Assembly (NCBI RefSeq): GCF_019264485.1
Contig: NZ_JAHVAA010000013.1
Location: 1-64,000, forward strand
Length of the DNA stretch: 64,000 nucleotides
Reading direction: 5' to 3'
DNA from: Sediminibacterium sp.
GTDB lineage: Bacteria > Bacteroidota > Bacteroidia > Chitinophagales > Chitinophagaceae
In this document: in pieces, positions 26,801 to 35,392 of the stretch
Numbering within the stretch: position 1 is the stretch's first letter
Layout of the letters: the number at the start of each line of letters is the position of its first letter
Notes under the pieces: generated by a model
Databases searched by the model: none
The model's input: only the letters and a program-made list of their open reading frames with translations
Told to the model about the DNA's origin: nothing
Made by a program: the position numbers and the translations under genes

Positions 26801-28377
26801 AACTGTTTGAAATAACTGCTGATATGTTGGGGCTGATCGCTGAGAACGGCAAGTGGTGTATCGGTACCCATGGAACCAATCGGTTCTTTTCCGTCCAAAG
26901 CCATCGGGGCAATGATGGTATCTAAATCTTCTGTTGAATAACCAAATGCTTTCTGATATTTGAATACCTGATCGTGTTCGAGGTGTGTGAACATGACACG
27001 GGGTTCGGGTAATTCTTCGAGTCTGATCTTGTATTTATTGAGCCATTCGGCATAAGGTTTTTGTGAGCAAATCTGTTGTTTCAGTTCTTCATCGCTGATG
27101 ATACGTCCCTGTTCCATATCTACCACAAACATTTTACCCGGCTGCAGTCTTCCTTTTTCTTTGATGATGGCCGGATCAATTGGTAACACACCTGTTTCTG
27201 ATGCCATAATAACACGGTCATCATCAGTAACGCAATAGCGCGACGGGCGTAACCCATTTCTGTCGAGGGTGGCACCAATTATTTTTCCATCTGTAAATGA
27301 AATAGAAGCCGGGCCATCCCAGGGTTCCATCATACAGGCATGGTATTCATAGAATGCTTTTTTAACGGCGTCCATATCTTCATTGCCATCCCATGCTTCA
27401 GGTATCAGCATCATCATTACATGTGGTAATGAGCGGCCGGTAAGGGTAAGCAGTTCGATCATGTTATCCAGACAGGCAGAGTCTGACTGACCGTTGGTAA
27501 CAATGGGTAATAACATTTCCATTTCTTCCTTGCTGAAGAAGGGAGAAGTAAATCCTTTTTCACTGGTGCGTAACCAGTTGAGGTTACCTTGTAAAGTATT
27601 GATCTCGCCATTGTGTGCGATATAGCGAAAAGGTTGCGCCAGTTTCCAGGAGGGGAAAGTGTTGGTGGCGAAACGGGAATGAACAAGACCGAATGCAGAT
27701 ACCACTCTTTTATCGCTCAGATCGAGGAAATATCCTCTTACCTGTGTACTTGTAAGTTGACCCTTGTAGACGATGGTTTTATAAGAAAGAGAAGCAAGGT
27801 AAAAACCAATCTCATCTTTCTTTACGGTATTATTAATTGTATGTGATGCATAATTGCGCAACACAAATAATTTTCTTTCAAATTCATCGGGCTGTGTAAT
27901 ATGATCGGGGCAGGCAATAAAAACCTGTTCCATAACAGGCTCAACAGAGAGTGCTGTTTTGCCGATATCATGTGTGTTAACGGGAACTTTTCTATAACAC
28001 AGAATTTCAAGACCCAGTTTTTCTGCGGAGCGATTGAAAATATCGCGGCACTCTTCGCGCAGTCTTAATTCCTTGGGAAAGAAAATAACGCCCACTCCAT
28101 ATTTTCCGAAAGAGGGGAGGTGAACACCTTGTTTAATACATTCATCAAAAAAGAATTCATGCGGAACCTGGATCATGATACCGGCACCGTCGCCCGTATT
28201 GCTTTCGCAGCCACAGGCGCCACGGTGTTCCATGTTTTCCAGCACGGTTAATGCATCTGTAATGTGCTGGTGCGATTTACTACCCTTGATATTTGCTACG
28301 AACCCAATGCCACATGCATCATGTTCAAAGCTCGGGTCATACAAACCCTGGCTGTTTTTTGAAACAAGCATTTGCAA
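23848..28377 (-). CDS. gltB: Glutamate synthase large (alpha) subunit
   Basis: 1509 residues. Converts glutamine plus 2-oxoglutarate to two glutamates. The N-terminal glutaminase domain starts at the nucleophile in HDACGIGFV after a short propeptide, and contains [12 protein letters not shown] and HNGEINT. The FMN-binding synthase domain has [26 protein letters not shown] and [11 protein letters not shown]. The 3Fe-4S ligands are in [18 protein letters not shown]. The C-terminal beta-helix domain has [16 protein letters not shown] and a Gly-rich repeat. It is the first gene of the gltBD operon. Confidence 0.96.
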   Translation of the reverse strand: MQMLVSKNSQGLYDPSFEHDACGIGFVANIKGSKSHQHITDALTVLENMEHRGACGCESNTGDGAGIMIQVPHEFFFDECIKQGVHLPSFGKYGVGVIFFPKELRLREECRDIFNRSAEKLGLEILCYRKVPVNTHDIGKTALSVEPVMEQVFIACPDHITQPDEFERKLFVLRNYASHTINNTVKKDEIGFYLASLSYKTIVYKGQLTSTQVRGYFLDLSDKRVVSAFGLVHSRFATNTFPSWKLAQPFRYIAHNGEINTLQGNLNWLRTSEKGFTSPFFSKEEMEMLLPIVTNGQSDSACLDNMIELLTLTGRSLPHVMMMLIPEAWDGNEDMDAVKKAFYEYHACMMEPWDGPASISFTDGKIIGATLDRNGLRPSRYCVTDDDRVIMASETGVLPIDPAIIKEKGRLQPGKMFVVDMEQGRIISDEELKQQICSQKPYAEWLNKYKIRLEELPEPRVMFTHLEHDQVFKYQKAFGYSTEDLDTIIAPMALDGKEPIGSMGTDTPLAVLSDQPQHISSYFKQLFAQVTNPPIDPIRERMVMSLATFAGSNGNLLVEDPLACHSVALKQPVLNNHELEKIRSIDTGIFQAKTLQTYFRSDGKPSSLKAGLDRLCRYAVDAVEDGFEVIILTDRAIDSDHAPMPSLLATAAVHHHLIRKGYRGQVGIIIEAGDVWEVHHFACLIAFGATAINPYLALSSIRDMKLTGKLKTELDVDYLKKNYIKAVNEGLLKVFSKMGISTLQSYQGAQIFEIIGLNKKVVDLYFTGATSRIEGMGLDEIAKETLAKHYFAFGKKDIPVDRLPVGGVYQWKRKGEFHLFNPQTIHLLQHATKTNDYSTFKKYSKLINDQSEKACTLRSLFQFKRNRPSVSIDEVEPAEAIYKRFATGAMSFGSISWEAHTTLAIAMNRLGGKSNTGEGGEDEIRYTPLANGDSMRSSIKQVASARFGVTSLYLTEADELQIKMAQGAKPGEGGQLPGHKVDEWIGKTRHATPGVGLISPPPHHDIYSIEDLAQLIFDLKNANRAARINVKLVSKAGVGTIAAGVAKAKADVVLISGHDGGTGASPISSIKHAGLPWELGLAETHQTLVKNKLRSRIVVQADGQMKTGRDIAIATLLGAEEWGVATAALIVEGCIMMRKCHLNTCPVGVATQDPELRKRFAGDPDHVVNFFKFITQELREIMAELGYRTIHEMIGQVDALEMRDNISHWKYEKLDLSAVLYKEPESLYTGLYKQEEQDHGLNDVLDWQLLKAAAPALERKERVSASLPIKNTDRTAGTILSNEITKRYRAEGLPDDTIHFNFTGTAGQSFGAFNTKGITLELEGDANDYFGKGLSGARLIVYPHKQASFVPEENIIIGNVALYGATSGEAFIRGKAGERFAVRNSGANVVVEGVGDHGCEYMTGGRAIILGDTGRNFAAGMSGGIAYIYNGGGLFAERCNTEMVELDPLETNDISFLHEMISKHYAYTGSTVAKFILDDFENQTKNFIKVFPSDYKKVLKQKEQMVHSQ

Positions 28378-28521
28378 CCGAATTAAAGTTCAGGAAATAG
28401 AATGGCAGGCAATCGGTACTAAATTAATCAAAAAAATGAAGATTTTAAAATAAGTTATTCAATCAATGTGAATATTGATTGATAATTATTCAATTTTAAT
28501 CACTAATTATCGAATATTGTT

Positions 28522-28529
28522 CAAATCTA
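28522..28529 (-). promoter_or_regulatory. -7 promoter box TAGATTTG upstream of gltB
   Basis: On the minus strand TAGATTTG matches TAnnTTTG exactly, about 145 bases before the gltB start. It predicts a leader long enough for regulation. The surrounding 28378-28560 is AT-rich. Confidence 0.4.
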
Positions 28530-28618
28530 AAACTAACGTTTGTTTCTTTTTACATTTTCGTCATTATTGATCAGTAACAACAAGTGTCCGGAACAAAATC
28601 AAATAAGATATGATAATG

Positions 28619-28655
28619 TATCCTTCGTTTTAAGTCGAGTTTGCAACGAAGGATA
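28619..28655. repeat. Inverted repeat between ispE and gltB
   Basis: TATCCTTCGTT (28619-28629) and AACGAAGGATA (28645-28655) are perfect complements with a 15-base loop. There is no T-tract. It could be an operator upstream of gltB or a 3' hairpin of ispE. A TCTGTTTCT word cluster at 28775-28800 abuts the ispE stop. Confidence 0.55.
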
Positions 28656-28801
28656 TGCTGTAAGCAGGTGAGTTCGTAACCTTTGAATAACCGGAATCAG
28701 CGAAATGCAAAGTGAGAGCATGTAATAGGAAAAAAGAAGAAAAAGGAATACCTGACTTTAAAATTGTACATTCCTCTGTTTCTCTGTTCTTCTGTTTCTA
28801 T

Positions 28802-29623
28802 CTAGCCTTGGTAAATATAATAATGATCAGGAAAGTCGAATGAAAGACTGGTGTTTTTTGAAAAGATACCATACACAGTACTTCCAGTGCCCGTCATAGC
28901 AGCATATAATGCCCCCTGTTGGTATAATTGTTCTTTGATGGCTTGAATGTCTGGAAAAGCCTGCATAACAGGCTTTTCAAAATCATTGGTTAATACACCG
29001 GGCCATGTTTCAACAGGTTGCTGAATAATGTTTTTGCAATGTTGTAAAGGTGTATCAGGATGTATTTGAGAGAAGGCCCAACCAGTGGGTACATGAATAC
29101 CCGGATTGATCAATACAAACCGGTAAGTTGAAAGGTCGACGGTTATATTTTCCAGTTGTTCGCCTCTTCCGGTTGCATAACAGGCTTTGTTGATGATAAA
29201 GAAAGGGCAATCGCTTCCCAATGTCAATGCATAACTGATGAGTGCTGTTTCACTCAAACCCAGACCAAATTGCTGGTTCAGCATTCTGAGTGTAAAAGCA
29301 CCATCAGCACTACCACCTCCGAGACCGGCACCCATGGGAATTACTTTATGTAAGTGCATCTGTAAAGCAGGTAGTTCAGGAAAATCTTTTTTGAGTAAGT
29401 GGTAGGCTTTGCTACAAAGATTATGACCGGTATCACCGGCAATTTCAAGTCCGCTATATGTAAAACTCAATGCACCATCGCCTGTATTACCATGTACGGT
29501 TTCCAAAGCATCACGCAATCCCAAAACCGGATAGAAAACCGTTTCCAGGTCATGATACCCATCTGCTCTTTTCCGAATGATATTCAAACCCAGGTTAATC
29601 TTAGCGTTTGGAAAGGAAATCAT
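28802..29623 (-). CDS. ispE: 4-diphosphocytidyl-2-C-methyl-D-erythritol kinase
   Basis: 273 residues. GHMP kinase of the non-mevalonate isoprenoid pathway. The N-terminal AKINLGLNIIRKRADGYHDLETVFYP is diagnostic, the ATP-binding loop is PMGAGLGGGSADGA, and the C-terminal motif is MTGTGSTVYGIF. Length is slightly short of E. coli IspE. It stands alone between word-repeat gaps. Confidence 0.94.
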   Translation of the reverse strand: MISFPNAKINLGLNIIRKRADGYHDLETVFYPVLGLRDALETVHGNTGDGALSFTYSGLEIAGDTGHNLCSKAYHLLKKDFPELPALQMHLHKVIPMGAGLGGGSADGAFTLRMLNQQFGLGLSETALISYALTLGSDCPFFIINKACYATGRGEQLENITVDLSTYRFVLINPGIHVPTGWAFSQIHPDTPLQHCKNIIQQPVETWPGVLTNDFEKPVMQAFPDIQAIKEQLYQQGALYAAMTGTGSTVYGIFSKNTSLSFDFPDHYYIYQG

Positions 29624-29761
29624 GGGGATGATAATAATGAATAATGAATGATGAATGATGAATGATGAGTGAGGAAGGGAGAAATAAGTAAAAAGTAAAA
29701 ATTAAAAATTCAAAAAAGAACAGAGATATACAATAAAGCAAATTGCAAAAAAGTTTTTTTT

Positions 29762-29795
29762 ACATCCGACATCCGACATCCGACATCCGACATCT
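29762..29795. repeat. Seven-base tandem repeat ACATCCG x4.5
   Basis: ACATCCG occurs at 29762, 29769, 29776 and 29783, and a degenerate fifth copy follows at 29790. It abuts the stop of the DUF151 gene. The words match the ACATCCG/ACATCTG arms of the elements near 7644 and 35360. Just upstream, 29635-29670 holds AATGATG words. Confidence 0.75.
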
Positions 29796-29797
29796 TG

Positions 29798-30385
29798 CTA
29801 CTTTCTCTTATTCATTTCATCCCTAATCGCAATGGCTCTTATATAATCTTCGTGTTCCAGTACATCATTGAGGAGTGTTTGCAGTTCTTCGAGGCTCATA
29901 CTGCTGAGGTCTTCACGGCCGCCGCCGGTATTGTCTTCTGCGCCAACGGCTTCTGCTTTCTGTTTTTTACCACCATCTTCCATCAGTATACCTGCATTTT
30001 CGAGTATATGTTCATAGGTATAGATGGGGCAGCCAAACCGCACTGCCAATGCAAGTGCATCGCTGGTACGGCTGTCGATTTCTACGGTATCATGTTCTGT
30101 AAAACAAACCAGTTTTGAATAAAATATACCTTCCTGCAGATCGCTGATGATGATTTCCTGTAATTCTACATTAAAGGCATTCATGAAATTTTTCATCAGG
30201 TCGTGTGTAAGGGGGCGGCTGGGTTGCATATGTTCCAATGCCACGGCGATAGCCTGCGCCTCAAAACCACCAATAACGATGGGAAGTCTTCTTAAACCAT
30301 TGGTTTCTCCCAGCACAACGGCATAGGAATGTGTTTGGGTAATGCTGTGCGACAGGGCCACTATTTCCAATTCTATCTTTTTCAT
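29798..30385 (-). CDS. Bifunctional nuclease family (DUF151) protein with C-terminal UVR motif
   Basis: 195 residues from ATG 30385; three upstream codons are dropped. Residues 1-130 form the DUF151 domain (GETNGLRRLPIVIGGFEAQAIA, and SRTSDALALAVRFGCPIYT). Members have been reported as nucleases with DNase/RNase activity. After an acidic linker the last 35 residues (SLEELQTLLNDVLEHEDYIRAIAIRDEMNKR) form a UVR helix pair as in UvrB/UvrC and Clp-associated proteins. The combination is common in Bacteroidota. The partner bound by the UVR motif is unknown. Confidence 0.85.
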   Translation of the reverse strand: MKKIELEIVALSHSITQTHSYAVVLGETNGLRRLPIVIGGFEAQAIAVALEHMQPSRPLTHDLMKNFMNAFNVELQEIIISDLQEGIFYSKLVCFTEHDTVEIDSRTSDALALAVRFGCPIYTYEHILENAGILMEDGGKKQKAEAVGAEDNTGGGREDLSSMSLEELQTLLNDVLEHEDYIRAIAIRDEMNKRK

Positions 30386-30465
30386 AGACCACACGAAAAT
30401 AAATCAATTTACTATAAGAATGACAGGTTACAGAATTGCCGTCGTTATAGCATATAAGAATACAC

Positions 30466-30759
30466 TTAGAATGGCTTGTCTGACCGGAGTTTTTTATCGA
30501 AGAGAAAAGTGCCAAAGGGCAGAAATGCAGCCAGGAATGCCCAGACCAGCATTTTAAAGGGCCAGCTTTTTTCTTCTCTTACCATATAGGCCAGCCAGCA
30601 ATAGGCAATAAACAGAATACCATGTACCCATCCGGTAAACTTTACCGCTTCTGGTAAGTCTGCAAAATATTTGAGGGGCATGGCTATTCCTAACAGCAGC
30701 AGGAGGGAGATCCCTTCTGCGATACCAATTTTTCTGAAGAGTGGGAGTGATGATGACAT
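30466..30759 (-). CDS. DUF3817 family small membrane protein
   Basis: 97 residues from ATG 30759. Three hydrophobic helices are apparent. Family features are RKIGIAEGISLLLLLGIAMPLKYF near the start, GWVHGILFIAYCWLAY in the middle, and a C-terminal LPFGTFLFDKKL. The function of DUF3817 is not known. A TTTCTTTG box sits only four bases before the ATG, suggesting a leaderless transcript. Confidence 0.82.
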   Translation of the reverse strand: MSSSLPLFRKIGIAEGISLLLLLGIAMPLKYFADLPEAVKFTGWVHGILFIAYCWLAYMVREEKSWPFKMLVWAFLAAFLPFGTFLFDKKLRSDKPF

Positions 30760-30834
30760 TATGCAAAGAAACAACAAAGATGGTATGCATGGATCGGTTA
30801 CAGAATCAGTAATTTGCAAATCAAAAATATTGAT

Positions 30835-31161
30835 ATGCCCTTAGTTGATCTTACCAGCATTGCCCCCAAAGAAATTGTACCCGGTTACAGCGCCCGCTTT
30901 ATTCATACAGAACATATGACTTTTTCTTACCTCGATGTAAAAGCCGGATCGGCACTTAAAGAACATTCGCATCCGCACGAGCAGGTAGCGCATGTGCTGG
31001 AAGGAACATTCCAGCTTACACTGGCAGGTGAACCCATTCAGTTTGGTCCGGGTGAAGTAATCGTTATTCCTTCCAATGTTCCGCATTCCGGATTGGCGAT
31101 CAGCGATTGTAAATTATTGGATGTGTTTTCTCCGGTTAGAGAAGATTACCGGGCATTATAA
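30835..31161 (+). CDS. Small cupin-domain protein
   Basis: 108 residues from ATG 30835. A single cupin barrel: motif 1 is GSALKEHSHPHEQVAHVLEG (two His, Glu/Gln, His ligand pattern) and motif 2 is FGPGEVIVIPSNVPHSGLA. This is typical of a metal-binding small-molecule sensor or enzyme; the substrate is unknown. TAATTTG just upstream of the start is a near-consensus -7 box. The SDR gene follows 11 bases later, so the two probably work on the same compound. Confidence 0.82.
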   Translation: MPLVDLTSIAPKEIVPGYSARFIHTEHMTFSYLDVKAGSALKEHSHPHEQVAHVLEGTFQLTLAGEPIQFGPGEVIVIPSNVPHSGLAISDCKLLDVFSPVREDYRAL

Positions 31162-31172
31162 AAACAGCAATC

Positions 31173-31961
31173 ATGAATCTTGATCTTACAGGAAAAACAG
31201 CTTTGGTTTGCGGAGCTTCACAGGGACTTGGTGCCGCAGTAGCGCATGAACTGGCTTTATTGGGTGCCCATGTTTATTTACTTGCCAGGAATGAAGAGAA
31301 CCTGAAAGCCGTTCTTCATTCACTCGATACGGCATTGCTGCAACAGCATGGTTATTTTGTGGCAGATACCAGTCAGCCATCTTCCATTGCATCATTGATC
31401 AGTGAATTTCTTGCAAAGGGACATACCATTGATATATTGGTGAACAATAGTGGCGGCCCTGCCTCGGGTCCTTTATTAAATACGGCTGCTGAGGATATTG
31501 AAAAAAGTTTTCGGTCGCACCTGGTTACCGCACATACACTCGCTCAACTGGTAGTGCCAGGTATGCAGACAAAAGGCTTTGGAAGAATTATCAATATTGT
31601 GTCTACTTCTGTTAAGCAACCGATTAACGGACTTGGCATTTCCAATACGGTACGTGCTGCTGTGGCCAACTGGGCCAAAACACTGGCCAATGAAACAGGT
31701 AAATATGGTATTACGGTAAACAATGTATTACCTGGTTATACAAAAACAGACCGCCTCAATTATTTGTTTGGCAAACAGGCAGCAGATGGAGATAGTTCTG
31801 TTGATGCAATTGTAGATAAAACCATTGCAATGATTCCTGCGGGCAGGTTAGGGGAGCCTGAAGAGTTTGCAGCGGCTGTGGCTTTTCTTTGTTCGCCGGC
31901 AGCAGCGTACATCAATGGAATTAATTTACCGGTAGATGGAGGCAGAACAGGAACTTTATAG
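31173..31961 (+). CDS. SDR family protein with altered catalytic motif
   Basis: 262 residues, resembling 3-oxoacyl-ACP reductases (FabG). The cofactor loop CGASQGLG (13-20), NNSGG (91-95), the catalytic Ser region NIVSTS (141-146) and the C-terminal INLPVDGGRTGTL are present. However the expected YxxxK pair is SNTVR (Ser157, Arg161), so neither catalytic Tyr nor Lys is conserved. It may use other residues, bind without reducing, or belong to a divergent SDR subgroup. It is cotranscribed with the cupin gene. Confidence 0.85.
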   Translation: MNLDLTGKTALVCGASQGLGAAVAHELALLGAHVYLLARNEENLKAVLHSLDTALLQQHGYFVADTSQPSSIASLISEFLAKGHTIDILVNNSGGPASGPLLNTAAEDIEKSFRSHLVTAHTLAQLVVPGMQTKGFGRIINIVSTSVKQPINGLGISNTVRAAVANWAKTLANETGKYGITVNNVLPGYTKTDRLNYLFGKQAADGDSSVDAIVDKTIAMIPAGRLGEPEEFAAAVAFLCSPAAAYINGINLPVDGGRTGTL

Positions 31962-31982
31962 TTTTAGTTGACTGTCGATCCA

Positions 31983-32020
31983 ATAAAGCCATGTTAATCA
32001 GAGTATCAACATGGCTTTAT
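31983..32020. terminator. Bidirectional hairpin between SDR and methyltransferase genes
   Basis: ATAAAGCCATGTT (31983-31995) pairs perfectly with AACATGGCTTTAT (32008-32020). It lies between convergent genes. T-runs are weak, so confidence as a true terminator is moderate. Confidence 0.65.
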
Positions 32021-32053
32021 ACAATGCTCAAGAAAAAATATCAGAAAAACGAT

Positions 32054-32866
32054 TTAGCAAATCACTGTAACATGTAAATAAGTTGCAGGAATAGTAGTGG
32101 TATCAGCAGATACTGCTTTATTCTGGCTATTGAATAATGCAATCAATTCTTGTTCCAGTGCTTCTGTCTTTCCGTTTTTTTCAGCAGCATCAAAAGCATT
32201 CATGGTAGGTCCGTAGAAATGTTTAAAGATGCTTACAAATTCTTCCGGTGAGCAGGATGCCCGGAAAGTGAAAGTATCTTTTGTACAGGTTATATTTTCC
32301 TTTGGAATTCCTGCCTGACCAAAGCGTTCGATTATATGATCTTCCAGACCCCATGTCATTGGACTGATAAAACCTTCTGGGGGTGGTGGGGTATAGGCAG
32401 AACTGATTTTTAGTATTTGTGCAACAACAGTGGGGTCACCGGGTATCCAGTTACCCATTACAATTTTTCCGCCGGGTTTGGTAACACGAACCATTTCTTT
32501 GGCTACTTCAAAAGGTTTGGGGGCGAACATGGCACCGAAAATACTCACCACCATATCAAAAGAATGATTGGAAAGTTCACTGAGGTTACAGGCATCTCCT
32601 TCCTGAAAAATACAATTGGAAAGACCCATGGCTGTTGCCCTGGCATTTCCTGCTTCAACGAGGTTTTTGGCTATATCTACGCCCATTACATCGGCGCCCA
32701 ATCGGGCTTCGGGAATTGCAGTGGTACCATCACCACAACCAAGATCGAGAATTTTCATTTTGTTGGTGATGCCAAGTTTCGACACCAGTTCTTCTCCGCT
32801 TTCTCGCATGGTTTCGGCAATACGTGTAAAATCACCTTTTTCCCATAATGCTTTGTTTGGATTCAT
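32054..32866 (-). CDS. Class I SAM-dependent methyltransferase
   Basis: 270 residues from ATG 32866. The N-terminus MNPNKALWEKGDFTRIAETM leads to the SAM-binding motif I ILDLGCGDGTTAIPEA, motif II around GVDIAKNLVEAG and an FDMVVSIFGAMFAPKPFEVA segment (UbiE/COQ5-like). The substrate is unknown. It is monocistronic between two terminators. Confidence 0.83.
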   Translation of the reverse strand: MNPNKALWEKGDFTRIAETMRESGEELVSKLGITNKMKILDLGCGDGTTAIPEARLGADVMGVDIAKNLVEAGNARATAMGLSNCIFQEGDACNLSELSNHSFDMVVSIFGAMFAPKPFEVAKEMVRVTKPGGKIVMGNWIPGDPTVVAQILKISSAYTPPPPEGFISPMTWGLEDHIIERFGQAGIPKENITCTKDTFTFRASCSPEEFVSIFKHFYGPTMNAFDAAEKNGKTEALEQELIALFNSQNKAVSADTTTIPATYLHVTVIC

Positions 32867-33000
32867 AGTTTGGATTTTAGTTAAAAAAGAATAGGCCTGA
32901 GCTTTTAAAAACAAGACTCGCAGGCAACACTAAATATACAAAATATTAAGCGGCATAATAATCTCTGTTACATTTTAACCACCCAGGTATATCAGGAAAT

Positions 33001-33028
33001 AAAAAGACCGGCTTATGCCGGTCTTTTT
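33001..33028 (-). terminator. Terminator of the etfBA operon
   Basis: A perfect 12-bp stem AAAAAGACCGGC (33001-33012) with GCCGGTCTTTTT (33017-33028) and a TTAT loop, 24 bases past the etfA stop on the minus strand. Confidence 0.9.
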
Positions 33029-33051
33029 ATTTCCTTAATGTTAGTTAAGCA

Positions 33052-34014
33052 TTATTTCGCTTTCATCTTTTTAATCTCTTCTGTCAGCTTCGGCACTACT
33101 TCAAAAGCATCGCCTACTATGCCATAATCTGCGGCTTTAAAGAAAGGTGCTTCGGGGTCTTTATTAATCACCACAATTACTTTACTGCGGTTTACGCCAG
33201 CGAGGTGTTGAATGGCACCGGAGATACCAATGGCGATATAAAGATTCGGTGCCACCTGTACACCTGTTTGTCCAACATGTTCATGGTGAGGTCTCCAGTG
33301 TGCATCACCCACCGGGCGGCTACAGGCAGTGGCGGCTCCCAGTTCTTTGGCCAGGTTGAGCAGGATGCCCCAGTTCTCGGGCCCTTTTAATCCACGACCA
33401 CCGCTAACAACTATCTCAGCTTCTGTTAATGGTATTTCACCACTTACTTTATTAACGGCTGTTACTTTTACTTTCGATGCGTCTACTGCAACAGAAAGTT
33501 GATTTACTTCAGCACTTCCCTCACCCGCAATCGTAGTATAACTATTTGGGTTCAGTGAAATTATTTTGATGGCAGATGTAATACTTACATTGGCAAATGC
33601 CTTACCGGAGAAAACAGTTTTCTTCACCACAAAACCATTTGTGGTATCGGGCAGGGCACAGGCGCCTGCAACCAAACCAGCTTTGAGTCTAACCGCTACA
33701 CGTGCAGCTACTGCTTTACCGGTATGGTTGTGAGAAAATACGAGCACATTGGCACCACTTGCTGTTACTGCTTCTGCAATTACTTTGGCGTATACCTGAG
33801 CATCGAGGTGGTTGAGCGTATCGTTGTTAACCTGGTGTACTTTTTTCACACCATATTTTCCCAGCGCGGTCAGGTCGTCACTAACACTGCCCAATACCAA
33901 TGCTTCTGCAACAGTACCCAATTGTTCAGCTAATTTGGCACCATAGGTCAGTACTTCATACGATGCCTTTTTGATATGGCCTTCTGATTGATCTACAAAT
34001 ATTAAAACAGACAT
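33052..34014 (-). CDS. etfA: Electron transfer flavoprotein alpha subunit
   Basis: 320 residues. The alpha subunit carries the FAD that passes electrons from acyl-CoA and other dehydrogenases to the quinone pool. The C-terminal FAD domain is clear: SGGRGLKGPENW, then ACSRPVGDAHW, GQTGVQVAPNLYIAIGISGAIQH and VINKDPEAPFFKAADYGIVGD. It follows etfB after 36 bases on the same strand. Confidence 0.95.
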   Translation of the reverse strand: MSVLIFVDQSEGHIKKASYEVLTYGAKLAEQLGTVAEALVLGSVSDDLTALGKYGVKKVHQVNNDTLNHLDAQVYAKVIAEAVTASGANVLVFSHNHTGKAVAARVAVRLKAGLVAGACALPDTTNGFVVKKTVFSGKAFANVSITSAIKIISLNPNSYTTIAGEGSAEVNQLSVAVDASKVKVTAVNKVSGEIPLTEAEIVVSGGRGLKGPENWGILLNLAKELGAATACSRPVGDAHWRPHHEHVGQTGVQVAPNLYIAIGISGAIQHLAGVNRSKVIVVINKDPEAPFFKAADYGIVGDAFEVVPKLTEEIKKMKAK

Positions 34015-34050
34015 TTTTTTCTTTTTTAGGATGGTTCAATGCAATACTTA

Positions 34051-34791
34051 TCAGATTGCTTTTGCTTCTTCGTGTAATAATCTTACCAGTTCGCCCACAT
34101 TATCCGGGCTCACTAATTTTACGCCTGCTTTGGCCGGTGGCAATTCAAAACTTACTACAGTTGTGAGTGCATCTACAGCAACGGGTTCCACCACTTTCAA
34201 TGGTTTGGTACGGGCAGCCATAATACCTCTCATATTGGGGATACGTTGTTCGGCTACTCCTTTCTGACAGCTCACCACGGCAGGTAAAGCCAGTTCTGCT
34301 ACTTCTTCACCACCTTCAATTTCGCGTGAAACAGTGGCGGTATTACCATTCAATTCAAATTTGGTGGCGAGAGAGATATAGGGTGCATCAATCAGTTCTG
34401 CCACCATACCGCCAATAGAGGAGCCATTATAATCGATGGTTTCTTTACCGGTGAAAACAAGGTCGTACCCATCTTTTGCAATCGCTGCAATTTGTGAAGC
34501 AATAAAATAAGGATCGCTGCCATCGGTATTGATACGAATGGCTTCATCGCCACCCAATGCCAATGCCTTGCGGATAATCGGCTCTACATCTGCACCACCT
34601 ACCGTAACCAGGTGAACAACGGTTGCAGGATCTTTTTCTTTCAACTCAATGGCCCTTACCAGCGAATACCATTCATCGTAGGGATTAATGATCCACTGCA
34701 CACCACTCTCATCAAATTTGCTGTTACCATCCGTAAAAGCAATTTTGGAAGTGGTATCAGGTGTCTTACTTACACAAACCAGAATTTTCAT
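34051..34791 (-). CDS. etfB: Electron transfer flavoprotein beta subunit
   Basis: 246 residues. MKILVCVSKTPDTTSKIAFTDG is the typical start. It contains INPYDEWYSLVRAIELKE, the nucleotide-binding GGADVEPIIRKALALGGDEAIRI, DLVFTGKETIDYNGSSIGGMVAELI, and the C-terminal recognition loop LPAVVSCQKGVAEQRIPNMRGIMAA. First gene of the etfBA operon with a well-matched promoter. Confidence 0.95.
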   Translation of the reverse strand: MKILVCVSKTPDTTSKIAFTDGNSKFDESGVQWIINPYDEWYSLVRAIELKEKDPATVVHLVTVGGADVEPIIRKALALGGDEAIRINTDGSDPYFIASQIAAIAKDGYDLVFTGKETIDYNGSSIGGMVAELIDAPYISLATKFELNGNTATVSREIEGGEEVAELALPAVVSCQKGVAEQRIPNMRGIMAARTKPLKVVEPVAVDALTTVVSFELPPAKAGVKLVSPDNVGELVRLLHEEAKAI

Positions 34792-34843
34792 ATGTCTTTA
34801 TTAGGTTTTGATGCAATGATTAGTTGTTTATGCAACTATTTAA

Positions 34844-34873
34844 CAAATATAGGAAGCTTTTGTTTCCGGCAAA
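34844..34873 (-). promoter_or_regulatory. Promoter of etfBA (-33 TTTG, -7 TATATTTG)
   Basis: On the minus strand TATATTTG (34851 to 34844) matches TAnnTTTG, and TTTG (34873 to 34870) lies 18 bases upstream, close to the usual spacing. The start codon follows about 50 bases later. It is the best two-part promoter in the window. Confidence 0.6.
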
Positions 34874-34911
34874 GGTTCGGATATTTTTTTTAACAGCAGA
34901 ATTTTTTAAGA

Positions 34912-34957
34912 AGCTAAGGGCTAAAGGCTATTAGCTATTAGCCTTTAGCCCTTAGCT
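34912..34957. repeat. Perfect 19-bp inverted repeat of TTAGCCC words
   Basis: AGCTAAGGGCTAAAGGCTA (34912-34930) is exactly complementary to 34939-34957 with an 8-base loop, TTAGCTAT, that is itself made of the same word. It sits between the divergent etfB and TPR genes. Confidence 0.85.
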
Positions 34958-35005
34958 AGATACTATTTGCTATAAGCATAAGGCATAAGCTGTTATCTTT
35001 ACCCT

Positions 35006-35317
35006 ATGGAAAGAATTGCGCGAATACTGGCATTTCTGGAGCAGAATCCGAAAGATAATTTCCTGCGTCATGCGCTGGCACTGGAATATATTAAAGCAGG
35101 AAAACTGGGCGAAGCGAGGCAATTATTTGAAGCGGTACTAACCGATTCACCTGATTATGTAGGTTCTTATTACCACCTGGCCAAACTCCTGGAACAATTG
35201 CAGGAAACCGATATGGCCATTCAATGGTATGAAAAAGGCATGGAAGCCGCAAAAACAGCGGGAGACAACCATGCGTTGAATGAGTTAAGGGCAGCGTATG
35301 ATGATTTGATTTATTGA
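35006..35317 (+). CDS. Small tetratricopeptide-repeat protein
   Basis: 103 residues made of about two and a half TPR units: FLRHALALEYIKAGKLGEAR, then DSPDYVGSYYHLAKLLEQLQ followed by ETDMAIQWYEKGMEAA and a capping helix. No signal peptide, so it is cytoplasmic and presumably a protein-binding adaptor. A box TATCTTTA ends four bases before the ATG, suggesting a leaderless mRNA. Its stop codon overlaps the first bases of a word-repeat element. Confidence 0.85.
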   Translation: MERIARILAFLEQNPKDNFLRHALALEYIKAGKLGEARQLFEAVLTDSPDYVGSYYHLAKLLEQLQETDMAIQWYEKGMEAAKTAGDNHALNELRAAYDDLIY

Positions 35318-35388
35318 TGTCAGAAGTCAGATGGCAGATATCAGGCGGAGTAATTTACATCCGATATCTGACATCTGACATCCGCCAT
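35316..35388. repeat. TGTCAGA-word imperfect inverted repeat
   Basis: The left side carries words GATGTCAGAAGTCAGATGGC and the right side the complementary words GATATCTGACATCTGACAT. Pairing is imperfect with small bulges. It lies between two convergent genes, overlapping the TPR stop and ending four bases from the stop of the small basic protein gene. Confidence 0.7.
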
Positions 35389-35392
35389 TTTC

